Program-made: the position numbers and the translations under genes
Notes under the pieces: generated by a model
Seen by the model: the letters and a program-made list of their open reading frames with translations, nothing else
Database searches by the model: none
What the model was told of the DNA's origin: nothing
Shown: piece after piece, positions 47,801 to 56,735 of the stretch
Numbering within the stretch: position 1 is the stretch's first letter
Layout: every line of letters starts with the position of its first letter
Source: Chaetomium olivaceum
Taxonomy: Eukaryota > Ascomycota > Sordariomycetes > Sordariales > Chaetomiaceae
DNA length: 64,000 bases
Assembly (NCBI GenBank): GCA_039881045.1
Contig: JAYWVB010000001.1
Span: forward strand, 186,001 to 250,000
Reading direction: 5' to 3'

Positions 47801-47836
47801 ATTTTTGACGAGCGGAGCATCGTAAGGAGCTTGTAG
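41867..47836 (+). CDS. dop1: Dopey family protein Dop1, about 1905 aa
   Basis: A large peripheral protein of endosome/trans-Golgi membranes that works with Mon2 and the flippase Neo1 in recycling; essential in yeast. Exons are 41867-41960, 42045-42172, 42244-44643, 44690-46431 and 46484-47836, all with GTATGT/GTGGGT/GTAAGT donors and consistent phases. The conserved dopey N-terminus is clear: KYASAIERALSLFDTALQEW, ADYISFLNRLLKALQARP, RLSQCLNPSLPSGVHQKTLE, VYSYIFSVIGKDGLSRDLPL. The rest is helical repeat, ending GCVAGLVKDIFDERSIVRSL. Frame breaks occur at about 43406 (AAA), 45299 (AAA) and 46029 (GGG); one-base corrections give ADFSEVLRSASVFFDG, NEKRLGQLEAARSS and GALDSADVSKAAEVF and an exact codon count. 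I infer indels, not a dead gene. Confidence 0.94.
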
Positions 47837-47935
47837 TAGTCGTAGGGTGGCGTGGTGTAGTTGTGGCATGTCTAGATGGTGGGGCGGGGGTAATACGACG
47901 AGAGATAGACAAAACAAAACCGGTGGTTAGTTCCC

Positions 47936-48859
47936 TCATTCCGCGGGCATGTACGCCACCATGGCCTTGCTCGCGCCCTCCATGCAGTACTGCACCACCT
48001 CGACCTTGCCGGCGCCCTTGGGCACCAGCTCGGCGATCTGCCGCAGGTCGCTCGTCCGCGGCAGGAACAGCGCGTGCTCCATCGGCCGGCAGGCCTCGTG
48101 CAGCGTCTCGAGGTTGTACGGCTCCATGGTGCTGAGGTCGAACACGTCCTGGTCGCGGTAGCTCACGCCTCCCCACGGCGGCGAGGCGAAGATGACGGTG
48201 CTCGAGAAATCGAATTGTAGCGACGGATCCAGCCCCTTTCCCTTGCCTTTACCTTTTCCCTTGCCCTTGGCGTTGGCGTTGGCGTTGCTGTCCTTGAGAC
48301 GGGCCAGAAAGTCCAGGCAGTCGCCGTGAATCCAGGTGATGGCGTCGGCCACGCCGTACACGGCCGCGTTGTGCTGGGCGCAGGCCAGCGTCGCGGCGTC
48401 CTTCTCGATGCCGATCACGCGGTCCCACTTCTCGGATAGGGCGAAGGCGATGGTGTTGCCGCCGGCGCCAGCGAATATGTCGATGATGGTGTCCTTGCGC
48501 GGGGTGGAGTGGTTGTGGGAGGGCATGTCCTTGGCGACTTTGCTGTGGGGGAGGTTAGTATGGTATGGGGTGCGTGAGAAGGGTGGAGGGGGTTGCCTTA
48601 CATGGCTACGGGCTCGGGGGTCACGCCGAACCAGGCGTCGTCGGTGAGGCGGATATCGTAGTCGTAGAAGTTGAAGATGGAGTAGCGTTGATGCCAGTAT
48701 CTGGTGATGTTAGTGTAAGGATATGTGTGAATAGTTATAGAAGCAAAATATGTCCAGGTGGTCTTACTTTTGAAGCTCATAAGGTACTTCACTGATGTGG
48801 TCGTAGTGGTAGCATTTATCGGTGAGAGGCAGCGTGCCTTCAACAGGTCGGAGAGTCAT
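47936..48859 (-). CDS. tgs1: Trimethylguanosine synthase Tgs1, 265 aa
   Basis: Hypermethylates the m7G cap of snRNAs and snoRNAs to trimethylguanosine in the nucleus. Exons are 48859-48768, 48700-48602 and 48542-47936. The N-terminal KYWHQRYSIFNFYDYDIRLT and DDAWFGVTPEPVAIKVA match the family's cap-binding entry. The Rossmann core shows DTIIDIFAGAGGNTIAFAL, VIGIEKDAATLACAQHNAAV, ITWIHGDCLDFL and the catalytic FASPPWGGVSY. An unusual Asn-Ala/Lys-Gly dipeptide repeat (NANANAKGKGKGKGKGKG) is inserted before the PPWGG strand. The protein is near the length of yeast Tgs1 (315 aa) and lacks the long N-terminal extension of animal enzymes. It converges on dop1 and is divergent from grasp. The frame is clean. 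Confidence 0.93.
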
Positions 48860-49240
48860 GATGTTATGAGGGCGATCTATCCCGTAGTCAAGATGGATTG
48901 AGAGTTGGGTGCGTCGTCCAGGATTTTCTTGAATCATTCTCGTATCTTGAACAGAAAGATGAAAACGGAGTTTGTTATGTATTTTGATGTTTTTGTTCTA
49001 CCTAGATGGAAAAGTTGAAATAAGGCTGGGAACGTGCATGCATGTGCCTGCCAAGATGCTCCAGGGGTCACTCCCCACTGAGAAGGCCCCCTAGTGTTAG
49101 GTACCCCACATTGTTGGTGACGCCAGATCGGTTTGTGCTGCTTGGGTTGCACATGCGACGTTCCAACAACACGTTGCGCCGACAAGAACATCACAGCAAC
49201 ACCGCATCACACGTACCACAAAATACCGAGAGCCAGAACC
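48860..49240. promoter_or_regulatory. Divergent promoter of tgs1 and the GRASP gene
   Basis: About 380 bases between two divergent starts; AC-rich leader on the right (CACGTACCACAAAATACCGA before the ATG at 49241). No specific site is recognised. Confidence 0.5.
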
Positions 49241-50443
49241 ATGTTCAACGCGCTCAACCGATTCATATCCCGCCTCGATGGCGAGCCCATGCCGGCGACC
49301 AAGGAGAACCACGGGGCGTTCGGGTTTCAGGTTCTTCGCAACACCAACTTGGAGCTGGCCATTGAGCCATGGTTCGACTTTGTGGTCGGCATCAACGGGC
49401 GCATGATTGTATGAAGACCATATGATACCAACTTTGGTGTTTGGTGTGAGGCAACCACAGAGGACTAACTCCAAACGCCCCAGGACGACTCAGATCCCGG
49501 CCTATTCGCTCAGGAGGTGCGCAACTGCGCCGGTAGCTCCGTCATGCTCGGCCTCTGGAGCGCAAAGGTACGAGACGAATCCTCCTCTTGCCGACACATT
49601 ATAGTCCATAGATCTAACAGACTACACCCACACAGGGCCAACGCACACGCGCGCTGCACGTCCCCGTCCCCGCCGACACGGCCTCGCTCGGGCTGGCGCT
49701 GCAATGGACGCCGCTGGCCGTGGTGTCCAACATATGGCACGTTCTCGATGTCCCCGCCAACTCGCCCGCCGACGCGGCCGGCCTGCTGCCCTACAGCGAC
49801 TACATTCTGGGCACGCCCGAGGGCGTGCTGCACGGCGAAGGGGGGCTGAGCGAGCTGGTGGAGGACCACATCGGGCGGCCGCTGCGGCTGTACGTCTACA
49901 ACAACGAGTACAACGTCACGCGCGAGGTGACGATCCAGCCGAGCCGCGACTGGGGCGGCGAGGGCGCCCTCGGCTGCGTGTTGGGGTACGGTGCTCTGCA
50001 CAGGCTGCCGGCGCCGCTGAGTGAGCCGGTGAATGCCCCGGGGGAGACGCTGTTTGATGGGGATTCTCCGGGTGTTGGGGGGCAGGCTGGGTTTGTGTCT
50101 GCGGCGAGAGTGGGGACGCCCACGGGCTTTGCGCGGGGAACGACAGCCACGCCGCCGCCTCCGTCAGCGTCGGCCGATTTCTTGGTACCGGCGCAGATGG
50201 TGAGCGCGCAAGCTCCGCCGGCCGGTGGCCCGCCAAGGGGGAAGAAGAAGGAGAGGTCGCATCATACTGGGCCGAACCTAATGGATGATTACTTCAAGGA
50301 GCAAGAAAAGAAGAGTAGGGAGCTGGACAACGTGCCGAGCGGGCGGAATTCGCCGCTACCACCCGCCGCCTAAAGGAGGGCCGCCGAAGGGCGGGCCACC
50401 CCGGGTTGGGAGTGTGCCACCGAAGGAGGAAGGGGGTGAGTGA
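49241..50443 (+). CDS. GRASP (Golgi reassembly stacking protein, Grh1 type), about 352 aa
   Basis: Two tandem PDZ-like GRASP domains that tether Golgi/ER-exit-site membranes and take part in unconventional secretion. Exons are 49241-49408, 49484-49567 and 49636-50443. Domain 1 includes GAFGFQVLRNTNLELAIEPW, FDFVVGINGRM and VMLGLWSAKGQRTRALHVPV. Domain 2 includes LALQWTPLAVVSNIWHVLDV, SPADAAGLLPYSDYILGTPE and LRLYVYNNEYNVTREVTIQP. It starts MFNALNRFISRL, an amphipathic helix with no Gly2, as in yeast Grh1, so membrane binding is not by myristoylation. The Pro/Gly tail runs into a TAA after a CCC run (about 50361). Removing one C restores PPPPKGGPPKGGPPRVGS and the next stop at 50443; otherwise the protein ends at about 50373. 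Confidence 0.93.
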
Positions 50444-50622
50444 CGGTCGCAGAACTAGAAATTTGAATTTGATCCCTTTTCTCTAGCGAAGCCGCTTTTA
50501 GAGGTGGCACCCACCAGAACTCCAGCCGTATCTTTATACAGTTCCAAAATATACCACAGAACGCAAGTAAACAAACAAGCCACGTATCCCATCTCCGATC
50601 TGTCCTCCCGAAATTGGCCGCC

Positions 50623-51371
50623 CTAGTTAATGAAGTTGACGCAGAAAAAGTGCAGGATCAAACTGCACACGACGTAGTCGGCAAAGGCGCTGTCAACAAG
50701 TCAGCATCGCCTCTTGAAGCCACATGATATAGCTTAGGGATAACATACCGCTCGGGTGACACGGAAGGGAAATCCCCCTTGTTCGCCTCCGTGGTCTGGA
50801 TCCTCAACGAAGCTATCCCCCACGCCGTCAGCAACCACCCTCACAACCACAAACCACCCCCAGGCGCTCACTTACCCGTCAGAACAAACTGCCCCACCGT
50901 AGCCGAGAACCCGGACAAGAACGCATTGAACGGCTAATCACCCAGTCAGTCAGTCAGTCAATCCCCCCCCCATCCTCATCCCCATTTCTCATCCCCAGAA
51001 TAAGTAGAGTAGACTAGACGTACATAATTCCCCGCCAACACGCAGTACGCAAACTGCAGTCCCCCCACAGCCACCAGAAACGCCAAAAAGGCATCCAGCA
51101 GCTTCGTGCGCTGCGGCGTCGAGGCCGCGTAGTGCGCCACCAGGTTCTGCGCGATCCGGTCCCATGTCTGGGCGCCACCGCTGCCGCTGCCTACTGTGCC
51201 GGCGGCGTTGGCCTTGAGGGAGGCTGGTACAGCCGGGCTGCTTGTGCTGGCGATGGGGGCGGTGGTGACGGTTGCGGAGGTTGGGGGGACCGTTGCTGTT
51301 GCTGCTGCTGGGGATGCGGAGCGAGCTGCTGCTGCTGCGGCGGCGGCGGCGTTTCGTTGTTTGGGTGCCAT
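50623..51371 (-). CDS. ost2: Oligosaccharyltransferase subunit Ost2/DAD1, 178 aa
   Basis: A small membrane subunit of the ER complex that transfers the Dol-PP glycan to Asn in nascent proteins. Four exons: 51371-51024, 50933-50876, 50812-50749 and 50689-50623. They join to KLLDAFLAFLVAVGGLQFAY, CVLAGNYPFNAFLSGFSATV, GQFVLTASLRIQTTEANKGD, FPSVSPERAFADYVVCSLIL and HFFCVNFIN-stop, a near-perfect DAD1 core with three membrane helices. Relatives are about 115 aa. Here about 75 residues are added in front, mostly Ala/Thr/Ser/Pro, starting MAPKQRNAAAAAAAAARSAS. The phases match exactly and the stop follows FIN as in the family. The frame is clean. Confidence 0.96.
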
Positions 51372-51814
51372 TTTTTTATGGGTGGTTGGGGGTTTTGGTG
51401 GTGTGTTTTTGGTGTCGTTGTCGGGAAAGAGGCAATTGGGTGGTGGGTGGTTCGGTTGGGTATGAGGTTGTGGTTGTGGTCGTCGAGGTGTCGGGTGGTG
51501 GATTTGGCGATGGCAGCTCCCCAGTGCAGTGCTCATTGAAAGCGGCCACGAAGCTTCAATTGACATTGGAAGGCTGCAGGTGATCCCTGTCGCTTCTGGA
51601 TGTGCACGGGCCAGTCTGCAGGGGTGGGCGCTGGAGAAGGCGAAAGGTGTGGGTCGATGCCCCCAAAACCCACCATCAACATCCAACTTGGAAACTACAA
51701 CGACCAACAAATCACGGTATTCGTTTTTGCATCGTAGTATCTGAGTATTGCAAATATACCTTAGGTATCTACTCCTACCAGGTACCTCGACTTTCTCATA
51801 CCACCACCCCATAG
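51372..51814. promoter_or_regulatory. Upstream region of ost2
   Basis: Promoter and leader of ost2. T/G-rich on the plus strand (CA-rich on the coding strand) at 51372-51500. No other feature is seen before repeat copy 2. Confidence 0.5.
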
Positions 51815-52030
51815 GCAAAAAAGGCCGGACCCCGAGTGTACAAGCTCGAGTTGTAGCTCGAGTTGTAGGAATGAAACAACAGCTCTCAAGCACATAGAAG
51901 GTCCTTTTTACTCAACTTGCATTTATTCTATCACGTTTCTATCTCCTTCACCTTTTCTCTATCTGTTCTTCTTCTATTGTTTTTCCAAGGTATCTTAGAC
52001 GGATTTCTTTCTTTTCGAGTTCGCCTATTT
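51815..52030 (+). repeat. Dispersed repeat family B, copy 2
   Basis: Matches 3636-3850: AAGGCCGGACCCCGAGTGTA, then AAGCTCGAGTTGTAG, with a 12-base local duplication of CTCGAGTTGTAG that copy 1 lacks. GAAACAAC, CCTTTTTACT, a C/T-rich tract and ACGGATT follow in the same order. It abuts the 3' end of the unknown minus-strand gene A (stop at 52057), so it may supply part of that gene's 3' sequence. Identity is partial, so this is an old copy. Confidence 0.55.
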
Positions 52031-52056
52031 TGGCCAGAGAGTGACGACCAACCTAT

Positions 52057-53525
52057 CTAGTGTCCAGTTCCAGTTCCAGTTCCAGTTGCCTTACCGGCAC
52101 GCCTACCCGCACCGTTGCCCGCGCCGTTACCAGTCGTGTTGGCACCAGTCGTGTTGGCAGCAGTCCGGCGCTGCGCAGTGGCATTGGCATTGGCGGTAGC
52201 GGTACTGGTAGCAGCAGTCGTGGTCCTTGTCGCGGCCGTGGCCGTGGCCGTGGCCGTGGCCTTCGTGTTCGTGGCCTGTGCCTTTTGGGCGGGCGGCTTG
52301 GCCGGAGTGGTGTTGGTCGACGTAGTGGCAACAATGCGGGCGGGACCAGCACCTTGCTGCTGTCGAGGGGGCATGAGAAGCTTGTCACTCTTTCCAGCCT
52401 TGGCCCGCTCTCGGAGCCCGGCGCGCAGGTCACACATGGCGTCGTGAGTCTCCCAGAACTGGTTCGGCGGCATAGACTCACCCCGCGTGACGAGCGGCAG
52501 CTTGAACTCTGTCCCCCTGTGTCAGCACCCTAGCCATCTCGACCTCTTGAGGTATGGATTATACAGAATCTGGGGAACTCACTTTCAGGGTAATGTGTCC
52601 CCAAGCCGGGTGGCACCATGATCTGCTGCGCCATCCCATTGATGAACCAAACCGTCCCGGCCTGATATATGTCAAGCTCGTCCTTCGGGTCCATGACGTT
52701 CTGAATTTCCCCGCAAAACATCCGGTCCTCCCACGCCTCATCCAAATCACGGCCACGGCTTTTGGGAATGTCCCGTTGAACGGCATCAAACTGCCAGCAA
52801 AACAGAGCACCAACCCGCGCGCAATCTCGAGCCCGATGGCAAAAGCGAAAGTGTCGTACGCTTTCTTGTGATGGTCGCTGGTCCCTTGCTTGGCCTTGGC
52901 CATGGCTTCGATCGCCTTGTTTCCGATCGGTTAGCATACACAGTACAACCGGAGAGATTCTATCACGCGGAAAAAGGGGAGAAGGGGGGCAGTGGGGGCC
53001 GCTCGCGTGACAACAACCTACAAACTTGTTCAGGAACATGGTACCAGAGTTGTCGGGTGACCACGTTTTCCAGTCGTTGCGCTCGAACCACATGTCGCTT
53101 CCGTTGGCCGCCTTGGGGTTGGTGCGGCTCGTGAGGACGATGCGCACAAAGTTCTTGCTGAGCTGGGCAACAAAGTCGTCGGCCCAGGCCTGCAGGTCAG
53201 AGGACCTGGTGCAGGTGCGCCGGCTGGCCTCCCGCACGTACTTGAAGACGTCCTCGCCCGTGTAAGGGAGCCTATGTTTGCCCTTGTCGCTGCGCATCAG
53301 CGCGAGCGCAACCATGACACAGGATATCACGGGTTTGTAGAGGGGGTCGTCGGGCTTGACGTCCCGCGCGTTGCTCGAGCCGGCCGACGCATCTTCTGGC
53401 TCCTTTTGAAGAGAAAATTGCGGCGGTGATGGGCCGCGTCGTGGAGGTGGGTTGCTCGGAACAGCCTGAGGGCCCGAGTTGGCAGCGCGGGTGCCCCGGG
53501 GACCGGAGTTGGATGCCTGGGACAT
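52057..53525 (-). CDS. Unrecognised fungal protein A of a tandem paralogue pair, about 429 aa
   Basis: Exons are 53525-53022, 52915-52583 and 52508-52057. The start is the ATG giving MSQASNSGPRGTRAANSGPQ. A disordered Pro/Ser head leads to a globular part: DPLYKPVISCVMVALALMRS, DMWFERNDWKTWSPDNSGTM, FLNKF (end of exon 1), then AYDTFAFAIGLEIARGLVLC, DLDEAWEDRMFCGEIQNVMD and ELDIYQAGTVWFINGMAQQI. The C-terminal 100 residues are Thr/Ala/Asn/Gly repeats (ATATATAATRTTTAATST). One frame break at about 52767 sits in an AAAA run; adding one A rejoins the frames with an exact codon count. The same domain, with an intron at the same place, recurs in the next gene (54961-56733). No named family is recognised; the acceptor of intron 2 is my least certain junction. 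Confidence 0.65.
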
Positions 53526-54960
53526 CTTGCTTCGTGGGATTGTATGTGGGTTAAGTCGGTTTGGTAGTTTAGGACGCGGGAGGGAAGAGAGGTCAAAGGG
53601 GGAACTTGTGCCAGCACAGTTCAAATTGAAGGCTAGAGGGTTGAGTAATGTTTCGAATTGTTTGCTAACATCATCTCGAGTGTGGACTCAGTCGGATATT
53701 TATCACAACGCCCACAGCTACCCGCTAGCCTCTGTCATCCAAAGCCGTTGGCCTCATCGAAAGGAGGACGAGTCTCAAGCACACATCAGCTAAACGAATA
53801 GTCGAGATGACGCTTACGGAACTCAAGACGGACCCCGTTATCGACCAGTTGCTTGAGCTTTCCCGCTAAAGAGAAGCAAGTAGGATCAAAATAACAGTGG
53901 GTTACTGCTTGGCCCGGGCCGGCCCCTGGATGCGAAACTCAGCACTGCCATGTCGAGTATGGTGATCCCGAACTAGAGACAAGCCTCTGTCGTCCTGGGC
54001 ATCTGACTACAAGACGAAAATCATCCATTAGGAACAGCAAAGCATCCCAATCCAGCCATATCTGCCGAGCGTTGGCGGTCCACGGTCTATAAGGTTGGCG
54101 CGCATCAGCTAATAGGATTGGTACTTTCACACGTGAAACAAGACTGGACCAGGCCAATCCTCAAAATCCTTCTATCCCTTGTCAAGTTAGATGCTGAGTA
54201 GCCGATTGACGTCCTTTTTGAGAAAACATTATCGAGAGGCGTCTGCTACGCACGCGGATACCTAGGATAGTCTACAAAAACATTTTCTGGCACAGACCCC
54301 TCGGGAGAGCTGTAAGAGTACTGGTGGTTGTTGCCCGTAAACTTGTTCGCCGGTTTGTGGGGGGGTCAAGGGGGTTGATTGATGACTCCGTGCCGCTGGT
54401 TTCAACATCCCACTTACTCTGCCACAATACTCGGCCAAGGATGGCTTTGAGGGCGCAGGGAGGAGGACTGTTAACCCGATTTGGTTCCGTGCCGGTTTGC
54501 CAAGATGCCATGATAGAAAGCGATTGTGCTAACTAGCTCCTGAGTAGATAGACACTTAAAAGGTTCACCGCCGTCTAACTATCACGCATCCCGCATCACC
54601 TAGCGAATGCTTTCTCTCCTCGCGAGTCGTAGGTGGTGGGATGGATTCAGGTCAAACATCCGTCAAACCCGTCTCAAAATATGGGCATCACTGTTGTGGT
54701 GAGAGGCAAAACAAAGCCAGGGCAAGCCCGGTCCCTTCGTAATATATCTCCATATATCTCCACCTATCCCTCACTAACCGTACATAAAATAATACACACT
54801 CACCTTCCCTGAGCCCAACCATGGCACCTAATTAAAGGGAAGAAGATAATCTCGTGACAGGCAAATGAGAAGGCTTCCCGCGGCCATATAAAGACGGCTG
54901 TGGCACATGAGAAGTGCGAATAGCAATGGGGCTGATAACCAGATGACCTGACGTTGGGTG
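53526..54960. other. 1.4-kb spacer between paralogues A and B
   Basis: No supportable gene. It holds the promoter of gene A (left) and the 3' region of gene B (right). An open frame on the minus strand at 55112-54828 encodes a hydrophobic stretch (VIWLSAPLLFALLM), but joining it to gene B would need another frameshift. Confidence 0.45.
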
Positions 54961-56733
54961 TTATTTCTTTCTAGCCTCCTTTTTATGCGCTGGCGCATGT
55001 TTTCGCGTCTTTGCCATTGGAGGGCAGTGTCGACGGAGGTTATCAAGTCTAGTGCGTGTCTCAGGGCGCGGTATAAGAAAGTAGCAGACCTCTGTCCCGA
55101 TATGTTAGCCAACTAAAACCGCCCGGCGGTCTTGCCATCCAAACTAAAGGAGTGAGCATACCGGGTATACCCCGCGGCCTGTCAACCTCCTCCGACTCAA
55201 CGTCGAGCCGCTCCGCATAGCCGTCGAGTTTGTCTAACCACACAAGCCCAGACTGGTTGTTGGCTAGTGGGTGGTCTATTTCCTTGTGGATCGCAAACCT
55301 ACCACCCAGCACCTGAAATTCCCACATAGACCCCAAATCACCGTAATCGAGATTGGGAAAGTTCTGGTCCATGATTTCCGTAGGCGTGACCTGGGTTCCA
55401 TCCCAATCAAATAAGTAGTTCATGAAGCAGTGGACCAGCCCGTTTGCTATAGCGACACCCAAAATGACTCGGAAGCGGTCGGCGGCAGGACGGCGGATCG
55501 TAGCGGCAATCCCGAAACGGTCGTTGGCAGGGCTGTGAATCGAAGCGGCAACATGAGCCATACACTCGACAGTCTTACATTGTGTCCTATTAGTACGCAT
55601 CCTCGAGGCTAGACAAAAAAGGGTACATACATCTCTGTTAAGGATTATGGTGCCCCCCAGCTGGGGCTGCCAACCCGCCTTCTTTATCTCTTTGGATTCT
55701 TCCGAGTAAGGGGGTAGATATGAACCATTGGTTGCGTGTCTGTTGCTTAGTCGAATGGAAATAAAATTGCCGTCAAGAGGTGTGAGGAAGTTATGTACCG
55801 AGTTCAACATGTCGCGCTGCTTCTGATTCCGCTTCTTCAAGGCCGCTGAGCCCATCTTGGCTAAGCAGTCCCGGCTCGAGGTAGAGTTAATCAAGCACAA
55901 TGCGAAGGAAATGCTACCATCCACTTGCTCGTAAAATGGGTGTTCTGGATCTATCGCCATCGAGGCTGAGCCAGTTGAGCTTCCACTAATCTCGTCCCAG
56001 AGCCGTAGTCGGTGCTTAGGATCATCGACTGTAATTCCTGTCCTTTGGTACCCTATGTGCCGCAACACTCGATCACCAATCTCGATAGACAAGACCTCAT
56101 CAGCGCAAGACGATTTGGGAACAGAACGGGTTGCGCTCGGCGCGTCCTTGAGGGGTTCGTGTTTCGGGGAGGTTGGACGGCGGGCTGAGTGCCGGGGCGG
56201 CGGTTTGGACTTCGAACGGTCCCTCGGACCCGCCGTTACGGGTACATCGTCGCGTGGGTTGTGTCTTGGGGGGGACGGAGGGCGGGCTGGGTACCGGGGC
56301 GGCTGTTTATATTCCGAATGGTGATTCGGAACCGCCGCTGCGTTAAACACGTCCCCACGGGGGTAATCTGGGGAGGTTGGATGACGGGCTGATTGCTGGG
56401 GCGGCGGTTTGGACCTTGAACGCTGCCTCGAAGCTGCCGCTGCTTCAAAGACGTTCTCGCGAGGGTCGTGTGGGGAGCGCGGAGGGTGGTCTGGGTGCCG
56501 GGACGGCGGTCTAGACTTCGAACGGTGACGCGGACTTGGGGTTGCTTTAGGTACATCCTCGCGGGGGTTATATCCCTGAAAGGGCCGAGGGGGGCTGAAT
56601 ATAGGGACGTTTTATCTCTAGGCCAAGGGTGAGTCGGGGTCGTCGTTGCTTTAGGTACGTCCTTGTAGGGGTCGTGGCTCGGGGAGGACAGAGGGGGACC
56701 CGGGTTCTGAAGTGGTCTATATCTCAACGACAT
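54961..56733 (-). CDS. Unrecognised fungal protein B, paralogue of A, with N-terminal repeats, about 560 aa
   Basis: Exons are 56733-55631, 55573-55163 (or 55162) and a third ending at 54961. The start is the ATG giving MSLRYRPLQNPGPPLSSPSH. Residues 1-200 are about six degenerate 34-residue repeats with consensus like NPRxDV, then RSKSKPPPRxxARxPxSPxx, encoded by ~102-base DNA repeats (56150-56735). The core aligns with protein A: GWQPQLGGTIILNRD at the exon 1 end, VILGVAIANGLVHCFMNYLF, MWEFQVLGGRFAIHKEIDHP and LANNQSGLVWLDKLDGY. Intron 1 is at the same site as in A and also uses an unusual AAG acceptor. One frame break near 56602 lies in a C6 run; adding one C fixes the codon count. The third exon (basic, ending APAHKKEARKK) is uncertain. 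Confidence 0.62.
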
Positions 56734-56735
56734 AA
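56150..56735 (-). repeat. About six degenerate 102-base tandem repeats in gene B
   Basis: On the plus strand each unit contains a variant of GTCCTCGCGGGGGTTGTGT, then GGGCTGGGTGCCGGGGCGGC and GGTTTGGACTTCGAACGGT. Unit length is near 102 bases, a multiple of three, so copy-number changes keep the reading frame. The unit at about 56570-56670 is the most diverged. Confidence 0.7.

Noticed and set aside
52060..52533. A 157-codon plus-strand frame rich in Gly/Arg/Ser
   Set aside because: Antisense to the repetitive tail of gene A; dipeptide-repeat DNA keeps many frames open.
54828..55112. A 94-codon minus-strand frame with a membrane helix as the true C-terminus of protein B
   Set aside because: It cannot be joined to exon 2 in phase with the visible splice sites; kept only as an alternative.
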